Assembly: GCA_934277985.1 (NCBI GenBank)
Contig: CAKQWF010000006.1
Location: forward strand, 1 to 64,000
Reading direction: 5' to 3'
Source: an uncultured Oxalobacter sp.
GTDB taxonomy: Bacteria; Pseudomonadota; Gammaproteobacteria; Burkholderiales; Burkholderiaceae_D
Length of the DNA: 64,000 nt
In this document: positions 18,191-27,337 of the stretch, one piece after another
Position numbering within the stretch: position 1 is the stretch's first letter
How the letters are laid out: each line of letters opens with the position of its first letter
Program-made: the position numbers and the translations under genes
Notes under the pieces: model-generated
What the model was told of the DNA's origin: nothing
Seen by the model: the letters and a program-made list of their open reading frames with translations, nothing else
The model's database searches: none

Positions 18191-19906
18191 ATGCTTGCTC
18201 AACAGAAACAACAGATCACCAGTCTTTTTCAGAATGCGGTCAATACCCTGACAGAAGGAAACGACCTCGCCAAACAACCTGTCATTTCGCTTGAAAGACC
18301 GCGTGATGCCGCCCATGGCGATGTTGCCTGCAACATCGCCATGCAACTGGCAAAACCGCTCAGGAAAAATCCGCGTGAAATCGCAAAAACCATTTTGGAC
18401 AACGTTCTGACCGCATCGGACTCCAGGGAACTGATCGCCTCCGGTGAAATCGCCGGCCCCGGATTTATCAATCTCCGATTGACGCCGGCGGCCAAACAAC
18501 GTGTTGTCCGTACTGTACTGGAACAAAAAGAAAAGTTCGGTTATGGCAACCGCGGAGCCGGCAAGAAAGTCATGGTCGAATTCGTCTCCGCCAATCCGAC
18601 AGGTCCGCTTCATGTCGGCCATGGTCGTCAGGGGGCGCTGGGGGATGCCATCTCGGCCCTGTTCGAAACACAGGGTTATGACGTCACACGTGAGTTTTAT
18701 TACAACGATGCCGGTGTACAGATCGACAATCTGACCCGTTCCGTACAGGCTCGCGCCAAAGGTCTGAAACCGGGTGATGCCGGCTGGCCGGAAAGCGCCT
18801 ACAACGGTGACTATATCGCCGATATCGCCGCGGACTTCATGGCGAAAAAAACCGTAACGGCCAGAAACTGTCCGACCGTCACGGCATCCGGAAACGCCGA
18901 CGATTTGCAATCGATCCGTGAATTTTCGGTCGCTTACCTGCGCAATGAACAGGACAACGATCTGAATGCTTTCGGAATCCATTTCGACAACTTCTTTCTC
19001 GAATCGTCGCTTTACCGCGACGGCAAGGTTCAGGAAGCTGTCGAAGCGCTGACCCGCGAGGGAAAAACTTTCGAAAGTGACGGTGCGCTGTGGCTCAAGA
19101 CCACGGAATATGGTGACGACAAGGATCGTGTCATGCGGAAAACGGATGGCACATACACCTATTTCGTTCCGGATGTCGCCTACCATATCAACAAATGGAA
19201 ACGCGGTTTCGACAAGGTCATCAACGTACAGGGCAGCGACCATCACGGTACTGTCGCCCGTGTCCGGGCCGGCCTCCAGGCAGTCAATCAGGGAATTCCG
19301 GCCGGATTCCCGGACTATGTCCTGCACAAGATGGTCACCGTCATGAAAGACGGCGCCGAAGTCAAAATCTCGAAACGTGCAGGTTCCTATGTGACCGTCA
19401 GGGATCTGATCGAGTGGTCTGGCGCGGGTGATATCGCGAAAGGTCGCGATGCGGTCCGTTTCTTTCTGATTTCAAGAAAAGCCGATACCGAATTCGTTTT
19501 CGACATCGATCTAGCACTATTGCAGTCCGATGAAAATCCGGTTTATTACGTACAGTATGCGCATGCCCGTATCTGTTCTGTCTTTGCACAATGGGGTGGC
19601 GACGAATCCGTTCTGGAAAATGTGGATCTTTCACCATTGGTTTCTTCCCATGAAAACGCACTGTTGACCAAACTGGCCGACTATCCGGACATGCTTTCCC
19701 GCGCACAGGAAGAATTGAGCCCGCATCTGATCGCCTTTTACTTGCGCGAGCTCGCCGGGGAACTGCACGGATACTATAATGCCGAACGTTTTCTTGTCGA
19801 TGACGAGCCGACAAAACTAGCACGTCTGGCTCTGCTGAAAGCGACACGGCAGGTTTTGCGTAATGGATTGGCCTTGCTGGGCGTTTCCGCTCCGGTAAAA
19901 ATGTGA
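18191..19906 (+). CDS. argS: Arginyl-tRNA synthetase
   Basis: A class I aminoacyl-tRNA synthetase of 571 residues. The order is an N-terminal Add1 domain (about 1-95), the HIGH motif as HVGHGR (141-146) in [24 protein letters not shown], the KMSK-equivalent [11 protein letters not shown], and the C-terminal anticodon-binding domain ending in [18 protein letters not shown]. It is followed after 7 nt by a SPOR gene and then dsbA, forming a likely operon. A TATAAT at 18125-18130 may be its -10 site, though no clear -35 is seen. Confidence 0.97.
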   Translation: MLAQQKQQITSLFQNAVNTLTEGNDLAKQPVISLERPRDAAHGDVACNIAMQLAKPLRKNPREIAKTILDNVLTASDSRELIASGEIAGPGFINLRLTPAAKQRVVRTVLEQKEKFGYGNRGAGKKVMVEFVSANPTGPLHVGHGRQGALGDAISALFETQGYDVTREFYYNDAGVQIDNLTRSVQARAKGLKPGDAGWPESAYNGDYIADIAADFMAKKTVTARNCPTVTASGNADDLQSIREFSVAYLRNEQDNDLNAFGIHFDNFFLESSLYRDGKVQEAVEALTREGKTFESDGALWLKTTEYGDDKDRVMRKTDGTYTYFVPDVAYHINKWKRGFDKVINVQGSDHHGTVARVRAGLQAVNQGIPAGFPDYVLHKMVTVMKDGAEVKISKRAGSYVTVRDLIEWSGAGDIAKGRDAVRFFLISRKADTEFVFDIDLALLQSDENPVYYVQYAHARICSVFAQWGGDESVLENVDLSPLVSSHENALLTKLADYPDMLSRAQEELSPHLIAFYLRELAGELHGYYNAERFLVDDEPTKLARLALLKATRQVLRNGLALLGVSAPVKM

Positions 19907-19913
19907 GTGTCAT

Positions 19914-20435
19914 ATGGCAACCCTGAAAAAACAAAAAAGCGGTACGCTTTTCGGTTTCATCGTCGGTCTGATAACCGGTCTGGTCATCGCGGTCGTTGTC
20001 GCGCTGATGGTGACGAAAACACCGATTCCTTTCGCGGCCCGCAAGGACAAGCCCGACAATGCGCCGACCCCGGCAACGGTCACTTCCCCCGCAGCCGATC
20101 CGAACCAGTCTCTCTACGGAAAGGAAATACCGAAACCGGTTATGGCTCCGGACACGGCAACCAGTCAGCCCACCTTGCCTCAGGATTCTGTGGAAGATAA
20201 AAACATCTGCTATCTTCAGGCAGGCGCTTTCCGTAACAAAAGCGAGGCCGAGAACATGCGCGGCAATCTGGCACTGCTCGGATTTGGCTCCCATATCTCA
20301 GAAGTCACATCAGGCAACGGCAATATCTATCGTGTACGTCTGGGGCCCTATAAAGGCAATGCCGCAGCGCTCAACGCACAAAACCGTCTGAAACAGCACG
20401 GTATCAGTACCACGGTTACCCGTTCAACAAAATAA
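19914..20435 (+). CDS. SPOR domain membrane protein, FtsN-like
   Basis: A 173-residue protein with a short cytoplasmic basic tail, one transmembrane helix (about 12-34, LFGFIVGLITGLVIAVVVAL), a proline- and threonine-rich periplasmic linker, and a C-terminal SPOR domain (about 97-173: CYLQAGAFRNKSEAENMRGN ... YRVRLGPYKG). SPOR domains bind denuded septal peptidoglycan; the argS-SPOR-dsbA order is common in betaproteobacteria. FtsN is the nearest named relative, but the linker is short, so I give no symbol. Confidence 0.85.
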   Translation: MATLKKQKSGTLFGFIVGLITGLVIAVVVALMVTKTPIPFAARKDKPDNAPTPATVTSPAADPNQSLYGKEIPKPVMAPDTATSQPTLPQDSVEDKNICYLQAGAFRNKSEAENMRGNLALLGFGSHISEVTSGNGNIYRVRLGPYKGNAAALNAQNRLKQHGISTTVTRSTK

Positions 20436-20440
20436 CAAAA

Positions 20441-21130
20441 ATGATGAAATCTTTCTCTCGCTGGATTGCGGTCATGCTGCTTGGCTTCATGACCTTTTCG
20501 GCTTTTGCGTCCCCATCGGCTCCCGTCAAAAACGTGGACTATCAGGTATTGTCCACTCCGCAACCTGTCGATACCGGAAACAAGGTCGAAGTCATCGAAT
20601 TTTTCGGCTATTTTTGTCCGCATTGCTATGCATTCGACACATCTCTGACAAACTGGGCCAGAAAGCACAAAAAAGATGTCGTATTCAAACGCGTCGTCGT
20701 CAAATTCAGCGAATCCATGGCTTTGCACCAGAAACTGTTTTACACGCTTTCCGCCATGGATGTGCTGACCAATGAATTGCACCACAAGATATTCGATGCC
20801 ATACAGGTTCAGCACGTTTCCCTGAGAACAGACGAGCAGATCTTCGATTTCATCGAACAAAACGGTATCGACCGCAAGAAATTCATGGATATGTACCAGT
20901 CGTTTTATGTACAGGTACTGTGCAACAAGGCTGTCGAAATGCAGTCATCCTATGAGATTGAGGGCGTTCCCATGATCGCCATCAACGGGAAATATCTGAC
21001 TTCCCCGGCCATCGTCAGTTCAGGAAACAATATGGATCTTTCCGAAGCGGAGATGCACCAGCAGACGCTGAAAGTAATGGATGCACTTGTCCGGCAAGCC
21101 AAAAAGGAAAAGGCCGCACCACATAAATGA
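20441..21130 (+). CDS. dsbA: Thiol:disulfide interchange protein DsbA
   Basis: A periplasmic oxidant that introduces disulfides into exported proteins. The 229-residue precursor has a signal peptide (about 1-23, cleavage near AFA-SPS), the redox motif Cys59-Pro-His-Cys62 in EFFGYFCPHCYAF, and the cis-proline loop EGVPMIAING. It starts 5 nt after the SPOR gene; ATG 20441 is followed by a second ATG that could also serve. CPHC is the same active-site dipeptide as E. coli DsbA. No dsbB is in the window. Confidence 0.93.
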   Translation: MMKSFSRWIAVMLLGFMTFSAFASPSAPVKNVDYQVLSTPQPVDTGNKVEVIEFFGYFCPHCYAFDTSLTNWARKHKKDVVFKRVVVKFSESMALHQKLFYTLSAMDVLTNELHHKIFDAIQVQHVSLRTDEQIFDFIEQNGIDRKKFMDMYQSFYVQVLCNKAVEMQSSYEIEGVPMIAINGKYLTSPAIVSSGNNMDLSEAEMHQQTLKVMDALVRQAKKEKAAPHK

Positions 21131-21174
21131 TCCCGCCTTCACAAGGTGAAAACAGTTGTGGCAAGTATGGTTTT

Positions 21175-21203
21175 TGCCCTGATACAGGGCATATTGTTTT
21201 TTT
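21175..21203 (+). terminator. Probable terminator after dsbA
   Basis: A 7-bp stem (TGCCCTG 21175-21181, CAGGGCA 21185-21191) with a 3-nt loop is followed by TATTG and seven T. The T-run is offset from the stem by a few bases, so confidence is moderate. It separates dsbA from the orphan gene at 21266. Confidence 0.6.
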
Positions 21204-21265
21204 GATCGATAAACGATTAAACTTGTTTTTCTGAATATCAAACTACTTTTTAACGGGACAAATCG

Positions 21266-22852
21266 ATGGAAAATACACAAAAGAATCCTTCACAGACACT
21301 TTTCCATACACAGATTCTAGAATCCGAACTAAAGCAGTTGAACCTCGATTCCCAGAAAATCGTATTGCAGGAATGGTGCAACCGCCTTGGAGAACTTCGT
21401 CAGAAAGACCATGCATCCCAGGTTTCTGCCTTCACTTCCGAAATTCTGGAAAAACTTCTCGGTTACAGTGCATCCGGAAATACGGTAACGATCGCGCCGG
21501 ATTCCACTCCCGAACCCTTCTTCGACATTCTTGCCGGGCAGTTCAAACCCGCAAATCAGCAGGCCATCGCCGCATGGAAACTGGAAACCGGAGCAGATCT
21601 TTCTTCCGAAACCGAACAGCTTTTTGAAAAGGAAGCCTGGAAATTCGGTGAACTGCAAAAAGACGGCTTCTATTTGTTGTCCGACCTGAATGAAATCCGC
21701 CTGTATCCCAGAAACCGCAAGGTAAAGGTATACGAACGCTTCGTTCTGGCGGACATGCTCGGAGACAGTGCTGCCTTTTCCCGCTTTTATCTGCTGTTGA
21801 ACGCCATCAATCTGCTTTCCGGGAAAACGACCGGATGGCTGCAGGAAAGCGCACGCCGTTTTCTGGATGAAAAGCTCAAAGGCTCTTATCAAACACTCCG
21901 CGAAATGTACGGCCCGGTATACCGTGGTATCGTCACCGGACTCGATGAAGCCTTTATCGTCGACGACAAGACCAAAGAAAGTCTGGTCAAGGAAGATCCG
22001 AATTCCGCAGATATTCTGAAACCTTATGTCAGCAAGGAAGATAGGGATAAATGGACGGCTGAATCACGATCGCAGTGGCTCATCTACACCCCGCAAAATC
22101 AGTACGATATCGAAAAATATCCGGCTGTCAAAAAACATTTGCTGCCGTTCCGTGAAAAACTGGAAGCAAGACCCGGCACACAGAAATGGTTTGAATTGCA
22201 GCAGGTCAGCGAAAACCCGGAAAAAATGTTCAGCGCCAAGCTGGGATTTTCCGAACAGTCTCACAATCCGACATTCTCGATCGACAAAAACGGTGGCGCG
22301 TTCAACCATTCCGGCCTTTACACGACCGAACATGATTATTATCTTGTCGCGTTGCTCAATTCTTCCGTACTCTGGTATCTGATCCGGAACAATTCCATCA
22401 AAAAACCTGACGGAACCTATGAATTGACGGTTTCCAGTATCGAAACGCTGCCGGTTCCCGATGCACCGGGTCTGGTTCGCGCACGTATGGGACAGCTTTC
22501 CGATTTTTGTCAGGAAGCCTCCGTTTCAAGAGACGATCTGGTCAGACATTTCCGTGGCATGACTGCCTACAATCTGCTGCCTGACGGCCTGTCATCAAAA
22601 CTGACCCAGCGACTGCATAACTGGTTCGCCCATGAATTCGATGTATTCCGAAACGAAATCATCGATGCATTCAAGACGGATATTCCGGCAGACGACCTTC
22701 AACTCTGGAACGACTATTTTTATCAGGAAAGAAACAAGGTCTTCAACATGAATGCCGATATCGCACGTGCCGAAAAGGAAATCGACCTGATCGTTTATGA
22801 ATTGTTCGGCCTGAGTCCGGACGAAATCGACCTGATCGAAAGAACGGTCTGA
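21266..22852 (+). CDS. Type IIG restriction-enzyme-like protein without a methyltransferase domain (TaqI-like specificity domain)
   Basis: A 528-residue protein that resembles the two ends of a type IIG (Eco57I/TaqI-like) restriction-modification enzyme joined without the middle. Residues 1-165 resemble the N-terminal nuclease region, including GFYLLSDLNEIRLYPRNRKV. The presumed catalytic triad reads Asp87 ... Ala103-Trp104-Lys105, where family members I recall have E-x-K. Residues 165-220 match the helical connector. Residues 219-400 match the target-recognition domain (GIVTGLDEAFIVDD, KWFELQQ, YYLVALLNSSVLWYLIRN, SIETLPVPD). The C-terminal region ends YELFGLSPDEIDLIE. No NPPY, DPACGSG or other methyltransferase motif is present. 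The frame is intact, with native-looking composition and its own terminator. Confidence 0.72.
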   Translation: MENTQKNPSQTLFHTQILESELKQLNLDSQKIVLQEWCNRLGELRQKDHASQVSAFTSEILEKLLGYSASGNTVTIAPDSTPEPFFDILAGQFKPANQQAIAAWKLETGADLSSETEQLFEKEAWKFGELQKDGFYLLSDLNEIRLYPRNRKVKVYERFVLADMLGDSAAFSRFYLLLNAINLLSGKTTGWLQESARRFLDEKLKGSYQTLREMYGPVYRGIVTGLDEAFIVDDKTKESLVKEDPNSADILKPYVSKEDRDKWTAESRSQWLIYTPQNQYDIEKYPAVKKHLLPFREKLEARPGTQKWFELQQVSENPEKMFSAKLGFSEQSHNPTFSIDKNGGAFNHSGLYTTEHDYYLVALLNSSVLWYLIRNNSIKKPDGTYELTVSSIETLPVPDAPGLVRARMGQLSDFCQEASVSRDDLVRHFRGMTAYNLLPDGLSSKLTQRLHNWFAHEFDVFRNEIIDAFKTDIPADDLQLWNDYFYQERNKVFNMNADIARAEKEIDLIVYELFGLSPDEIDLIERTV

Positions 22853-22871
22853 TTCATTCCATCCCCTTTGG

Positions 22872-22907
22872 AAAAGCGGGAATGATTACGTCATTCCCGC
22901 TTTTTTT
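22872..22907 (+). terminator. Terminator overlapping the 3' end of lipA
   Basis: A 14-bp stem (AAAAGCGGGAATGA 22872-22885, TCATTCCCGCTTTT 22891-22904) with a 5-nt loop is followed by a T-run to 22907. It ends the plus-strand gene at 21266. The lipA stop codon lies in its loop and the last lipA codons form its right arm. On the minus strand the stem is followed by only TTTTC, so it is a weaker terminator there. Confidence 0.88.
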
Positions 22908-23854
22908 GCCTGTACGTCTGCATGATAGCTTGACCGTACCAATGGACCGACCGCTGCATGGGCAAACCCCATCTGACCGGCAAGCCGTTCGAATCTGGCG
23001 AACGTTTCCGGACTGACATATCTCAGAACCGGCAAATGATTGGAAGAGGGCATCAGATATTGGCCGATAGTCAACATGGAAACGTGATGCGCTCTCAGAT
23101 CGGACATCACCTGGATAATTTCCTCATCCGTTTCTCCCAGTCCGACCATCAATCCAGATTTTGTCGGAATATGCGGACACCGTTCTCCGAAGGCCCGCAG
23201 CAACGCCAGCGACGACAGATAATCAGCGCCAGGTCTTGCCTGAAGATACAGGCGCGGTACTGTTTCGAGATTGTGATTGAAAATATCGGGAGGATATGCA
23301 CACAACACATCCAGTGCCCGCTCCATCCGTCCCTTGAAATCCGGCGTCAGTATCTCGATTTTCGTTTCCGGAGATGCAGCCCTGATTGCCTTGAGACAGG
23401 CGACGAAATGTGCGGCACCGCCATCCTTGAGATCGTCACGATTGACTGAAGTCAGCACGACATAGGACAATCCCAGCAGGGCTATCGTATCAGCGAGCTG
23501 TTCCGGTTCGCCGGCATCAAGCGGATCCGGCAAACCATGCGCCACATCGCAAAACGGACAACGGCGAGTACATTTGTCCCCCATGATCATAAAAGCCGCC
23601 GTTCCGCTTCCGTAACATTCCCCGCGATTCGGACAACTGGCTTCGTCGCAGACTGTCACCAGTTTGTGCGACGCGATCAGGTTTTTCACTTCATAAAAAT
23701 GTGAACGATATGTCCCGGCTTTCACTCTGATCCATGGCGGCTTCGGCAATTTTTCCGCCGGTTGTATTCTGATGGGGATTCTCGATGTTTTCAGGGCGCC
23801 TTTCTGCTTTTGCGAAAGAAGCGCCTTTCTTGTCTTGCCCGTATCATCGGCCAT
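22886..23854 (-). CDS. lipA: Lipoyl synthase LipA
   Basis: A radical SAM enzyme that inserts two sulfurs into protein-bound octanoyl groups. The 322-residue protein has the auxiliary cluster cysteines 69, 74 and 80 ([12 protein letters not shown]), the radical SAM cluster cysteines 95, 99 and 102 (CTRRCPFC), and the C-terminal RSSYHA with the family serine. ATG 23854 was chosen because GGAG lies 7 nt upstream. An ATG 18 nt earlier (23872) is possible but poorly placed. It overlaps the lipB end by 11 nt, so it is translationally coupled. Confidence 0.96.
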   Translation of the reverse strand: MADDTGKTRKALLSQKQKGALKTSRIPIRIQPAEKLPKPPWIRVKAGTYRSHFYEVKNLIASHKLVTVCDEASCPNRGECYGSGTAAFMIMGDKCTRRCPFCDVAHGLPDPLDAGEPEQLADTIALLGLSYVVLTSVNRDDLKDGGAAHFVACLKAIRAASPETKIEILTPDFKGRMERALDVLCAYPPDIFNHNLETVPRLYLQARPGADYLSSLALLRAFGERCPHIPTKSGLMVGLGETDEEIIQVMSDLRAHHVSMLTIGQYLMPSSNHLPVLRYVSPETFARFERLAGQMGFAHAAVGPLVRSSYHADVQAKKAGMT

Positions 23855-24548
23855 TTCCAGTCTCCATGACATCTGCCATGTCCAGCCTGCATTCCAGTTC
23901 GGAAGACAGACATGCCAGTACCGTTTGCATCACCTCATCCTTCCGGCCGGAAAACCCGACGGACCGCATATCGGTAACGGCCAATCCACGGTAGCCACAC
24001 GGATCGATCCATTTGAACGGCTCCAGATCCATGGCGACGTTCAGCGAAAAACCGTGGTACATACAACCATTGCTCCTGATCTTCAAACCCAGTGCAGCGA
24101 TCTTGGCTCCTTGCCAGCCTGCATACATGGGTCGAGCTGGAATATAAATACCGGGTGCTCCCTTGCGACGTTCACCATCGATACGAAAAACGGATAATGC
24201 ACGGATGATCGTTTCTTCTATCCGGTACACAAGTTCGCGCACATACAGCTTCCGGAACCGGCGTTTCAGATCGATCAGCAAATAGACGACCAGCTGCCCT
24301 GGCCCATGATAGGTCACTTCTCCGCCGCGATCCGTTTCGTATACAGAAATCCCGTGTGCATCCAGAATATGGGTACGCGAGGCTGCCTGTCCCAGCGTAA
24401 AAACCGGGTCATGCTCGACTACCCAGATCTCATCCGGTGTCGAGGCATTTCTCATGCGGGTGAATTCGGTCATTTTCCGGAAAACAGGTGCGTAGGACAC
24501 CCGTCCGAGCTGACGTACAATGATTGTTTCAGTACTCATCGCTGGCAA
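23844..24548 (-). CDS. lipB: Octanoyl-[acyl-carrier-protein]:protein octanoyltransferase LipB
   Basis: Transfers octanoate from acyl carrier protein to lipoate-dependent enzymes, the step before LipA. The 234-residue protein shows [45 protein letters not shown] (the conserved Lys is in GAKIA) and [17 protein letters not shown], which contains the catalytic cysteine region. The start given is TTG 24548, 8 nt after GGAG. ATG 24539, three codons on, lacks a site but is equally compatible with the family. Part of the minus-strand dacC-ybeD-lipB-lipA cluster. Confidence 0.94.
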   Translation of the reverse strand: MPAMSTETIIVRQLGRVSYAPVFRKMTEFTRMRNASTPDEIWVVEHDPVFTLGQAASRTHILDAHGISVYETDRGGEVTYHGPGQLVVYLLIDLKRRFRKLYVRELVYRIEETIIRALSVFRIDGERRKGAPGIYIPARPMYAGWQGAKIAALGLKIRSNGCMYHGFSLNVAMDLEPFKWIDPCGYRGLAVTDMRSVGFSGRKDEVMQTVLACLSSELECRLDMADVMETGNGR

Positions 24549-24572
24549 TACACCGGCTCCGGAATCACTTGA

Positions 24573-24848
24573 CTACAAGACAACCCGAACCATCGGATGA
24601 GAGGACAAGTCACGGTACAGATTGTCCAGCTGTTCGCGGCTTGTTGCACGCACTACGGCCGTCAGGCTCAGATAATTCCCTTTGGAAGAAAGACGCATAT
24701 CCAAAGACGCGGCATCGAACAAGGGATCATGCACACGGATCACTTCGACAATGGTACCGGCAAACTCATCTTTTCTTTCCCCCATGATCTTGATGGGAAA
24801 ATCGCAAGGATATTCGATCGGATCTTCATTTCCAAGAAAACAACTCAT
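24573..24848 (-). CDS. ybeD: YbeD / DUF493 family protein
   Basis: A 91-residue protein of the DUF493 (YbeD) family, an ACT-like small fold. Typical features are the FPIKIMGER motif near residues 17-25, HDPLFDAASLDMRLSSKGNYLSL (given as a pattern), and the C-terminal LYRDLSSHPMVRVVL. It lies between dacC and lipB in the usual proteobacterial order, although the D-amino acid transaminase gene often found here in relatives is missing. Its role is unknown, but it co-occurs strongly with lipoate synthesis. Confidence 0.92.
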   Translation of the reverse strand: MSCFLGNEDPIEYPCDFPIKIMGERKDEFAGTIVEVIRVHDPLFDAASLDMRLSSKGNYLSLTAVVRATSREQLDNLYRDLSSHPMVRVVL

Positions 24849-24866
24849 CGCGAGCTCCTATTTCCT

Positions 24867-26012
24867 TCATTTGAACCACAGGCAGATAGTATCCCACAAT
24901 CGCCCGAGAAAGCTGGCGACATTAATTTGTTCCAGCGCAACAACCGGCAATTCGGCGATGACGTTGTCATCGATCATGATTTTCAGTGTACCAATCTGTG
25001 TCCCTTCGTCGATCGGTGCGATCAACGGATCCTGTCTGACAAGAATCGAACGCAACCTGGACGCTTTTCCCTTCGGAACGGAAATATATGTATCTTCCTC
25101 GAAACCGATATCCACTTCGCCGGATGATCCTTTCCAGACTACGGGTGATGAAACGACTTGTCCCTTTTTGAACAGGCGGATCATATCGAAGTCCTGAAAC
25201 CCCGAATTGAGTAATTTCAGCCCTTCCTGTGCGCAAACCTGATCGGATGACAGTCCCGTTACGATCGCAAGCATCCGGCGCTCACCCGATACGCTCTGGC
25301 GTTTTGCGGAAGCCACCAGTGTATGTCCCTCACCGGCACTGTTTGTCGCCATCAGGCCATCGACAGCCGCATCCAGCCATAACAGACGATTGGGATTGCG
25401 CATCCTGATCCGGTTATGGGTTATCTCACGTATTGAAAAATAATCGTAATAAGCCTGATAATTCCGGATGATATACATGGACAAAACCACCAGATCGGCC
25501 GGTGTGGAATATCCTTGCTTTACGGAAGCGCCATAGGGATGCACGAACTGCGTCGACTTCATACCGATTCGGCTGGCTTCATGGTTCATCAATTCGACAA
25601 ACTTCCGCTCATCTCCGGAAACTGTCAACGCCAATGCCAGCGCGGCATCGTCTGCTCCATGAACCAGCAAGCCTTGCAACAAGTCCTGTACGGTAACCGA
25701 CTGGCCTGGCTGCAAAAACATGCTGGCACTGCCCGATCCAGGATGCAAGGCTGTTTCGGATATCACCACTTCCTGATCCAACTCCGTTTTTCCATCTTTG
25801 AGTGCGTCGAAAACCAGACAGGCCGTCATGAGCTTCGATGCGGTTCCCGAAGCCATTTTCCTATCGGCTCCTCTGGAAGCCAGTATCTGGTTGCTGACAG
25901 TATCCATCAACAACCAGGCTTTCGCCGTCATTTTCGGCACTGCCAGAGAATATGCCGGATATACCAGCATGGCGAAAAACAGTATGCAAAGCTGCCAGAG
26001 ACTTTTTCTCAT
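24867..26012 (-). CDS. D-alanyl-D-alanine carboxypeptidase homologue lacking all catalytic motifs (pseudo-enzyme)
   Basis: A 381-residue exported protein aligned over its full length with PBP5/PBP6-type DacA/DacC: signal peptide (1-24), penicillin-binding domain, then the beta-rich C-terminal domain (about 275-365) and an amphipathic membrane anchor (FLGRLWDTICLWFK). Family members use SxxK, SxN and KTG. At the aligned positions here, without gaps, are Thr57-Ala-Ser-Lys60, Gly119-Ala-Asp121 and Met221-Ala-Thr223. The nucleophilic serine and the KTG lysine are therefore absent, and D,D-carboxypeptidase activity is unlikely. The frame is intact and the surrounding fold residues are conserved. 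Position next to ybeD-lipB-lipA is that of dacC in relatives. Confidence 0.85.
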   Translation of the reverse strand: MRKSLWQLCILFFAMLVYPAYSLAVPKMTAKAWLLMDTVSNQILASRGADRKMASGTASKLMTACLVFDALKDGKTELDQEVVISETALHPGSGSASMFLQPGQSVTVQDLLQGLLVHGADDAALALALTVSGDERKFVELMNHEASRIGMKSTQFVHPYGASVKQGYSTPADLVVLSMYIIRNYQAYYDYFSIREITHNRIRMRNPNRLLWLDAAVDGLMATNSAGEGHTLVASAKRQSVSGERRMLAIVTGLSSDQVCAQEGLKLLNSGFQDFDMIRLFKKGQVVSSPVVWKGSSGEVDIGFEEDTYISVPKGKASRLRSILVRQDPLIAPIDEGTQIGTLKIMIDDNVIAELPVVALEQINVASFLGRLWDTICLWFK

Positions 26013-26048
26013 AGGAATGTGATTCGGGACTGCTAACGCACGCTACGC

Positions 26049-26672
26049 TCAAGCGCGGAAAAAAGCCGTGATGATATTGCGGATATGATGCAATTTGTGA
26101 TTGAACAGGTGATCGGCTCCGGCGACAACCGTCACCGGCAAATCCTGTGGACGAGCCCAGTCAAAAACATCCGTCAGTGGGACGACATCATCCAGTTCTC
26201 CATGAATCAGCACCGTATTCCCCGGTACTTTTTCTACTGCCCATTTTCCGGCAGTCGCGCTGACGAATACCATTCTTTCCGGCTGAAGCCCTTTTGAGGC
26301 AAGGTGTTGCTGCAGCCTGGACTGGACATAGGTTCCGAACGAAAACCCTCCCAAAACGAACGGCAGGCCGGGATACAGTTTCCTCATATGATCCAGAAGC
26401 ACTGCCATATCGTCTGTTTCGCCGTTTCCGTAATCGTGCATCCCTCCGGAACGGCCGACACCCCGGAAATTCATTCTTGCGGCAGCATAGCCAAGACCGA
26501 CAAAAGAACGCGCCATCATCTGGACTACCTTGTTGTTCATGGTACCGCCATAAAGCGGATGTGGATGGGCAAGCAGGGCGATACCGGCAGGTTCGATTCC
26601 GGGCAAATCCAGCGCACACTCAAGATTTCCGGCTTCTCCGGTCAGAAAAAACTGTTTCGTATCAGCATTCAT
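26049..26672 (-). CDS. Alpha/beta hydrolase
   Basis: A 207-residue single-domain alpha/beta hydrolase related to the dienelactone hydrolase / YheT-like small esterases. The catalytic triad appears to be Ser in GGFSFGTYV (about 112), Asp in HGELDDVVP (about 162) and His in GADHLFNHK (about 188). AHPHPLYGGTMNNKVV and ARMNFRGVGRSGG are typical of this family. The substrate is not predictable. It lies between dacC and the lipid-transport operon, all on the minus strand, and has no signal peptide. Confidence 0.85.
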   Translation of the reverse strand: MNADTKQFFLTGEAGNLECALDLPGIEPAGIALLAHPHPLYGGTMNNKVVQMMARSFVGLGYAAARMNFRGVGRSGGMHDYGNGETDDMAVLLDHMRKLYPGLPFVLGGFSFGTYVQSRLQQHLASKGLQPERMVFVSATAGKWAVEKVPGNTVLIHGELDDVVPLTDVFDWARPQDLPVTVVAGADHLFNHKLHHIRNIITAFFRA

Positions 26673-26710
26673 TCCTGTCTCCCGTCATCATCGCCATCCG
26701 GCCCGGCATA

Positions 26711-27313
26711 TCATAACCGTTGTTCAAGCATCCACTGCATGATTTCCACAACAAGGGCATCGCTGCCTTGTGCAAGGGCCCGCGCCCCACCTTGTGCATC
26801 CGGTGTCTGTGCGGCCACTTCCTTGCTGAAAACTTTCTGCGCGATCAGATTACCCCCCTTAAACAGGGAAGCATAAAGCGCAATACGTCCGACACTGTCG
26901 GTCGGACTGCTGAAATGCTGGCTGAAATCCTCGATATGGATACGCAATACGAGTGCCGGGGACACCGTTCTTGCGCCGACAACCGGATTCCCGGACGAAA
27001 CCAGAAAAGCATCGAGCCTGCTTTTGAAAAGTCGCGATGGCGCAGCATTCCAGCTGCTCTCGGTATAGAAACGGATTTGCTGGTTATTAATGTAATCCAA
27101 CCTGTAAAACATCAGATTTTCACTCATCCACCCGGGTGAGCTCACTTTTGTCCGGACGGCCGGCATTCCTGACGCCATGGATACTTTTCCATCCGTTCCG
27201 ATCGGTCCCAGATCATACAGCATCGCTGTCGGTCGATTGTCGCCCAACGCGCAGGCAGCCAGTATGATCGCCGAAAACACCATGACCACACAAAATCTTA
27301 TCCGCTTCATCAT
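26711..27313 (-). CDS. ABC-type transport auxiliary lipoprotein (PqiC/ABC_trans_aux family)
   Basis: A 200-residue outer-membrane lipoprotein candidate. The signal peptide ends in a lipobox, LAAC (Cys21). The domain of the ABC-type transport auxiliary family follows, with the usual YDLGPIG near the start and FYRLDYINNQQIRFYTESSW. GGGGGAA precedes ATG 27313. It starts 24 nt after the MCE gene and is the last gene of the minus-strand permease-ATPase-MCE-lipoprotein operon, where it probably forms the outer-membrane end of a phospholipid transport path. Confidence 0.85.
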   Translation of the reverse strand: MMKRIRFCVVMVFSAIILAACALGDNRPTAMLYDLGPIGTDGKVSMASGMPAVRTKVSSPGWMSENLMFYRLDYINNQQIRFYTESSWNAAPSRLFKSRLDAFLVSSGNPVVGARTVSPALVLRIHIEDFSQHFSSPTDSVGRIALYASLFKGGNLIAQKVFSKEVAAQTPDAQGGARALAQGSDALVVEIMQWMLEQRL

Positions 27314-27337
27314 GACTGATTCCCCCGAACTCGTTTT

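Noticed and set aside
21266-22852. Interpretation as a decayed type IIG gene broken by frameshift
   Set aside because: The frame is open for 528 codons. The only upstream spare DNA is 135 nt, and no methyltransferase fragment is seen there or downstream.
24867-26012. Motif loss in the DacC homologue as a frameshift artefact
   Set aside because: Sequence on both sides of each motif aligns without gaps in one frame, so substitutions, not indels, explain it.
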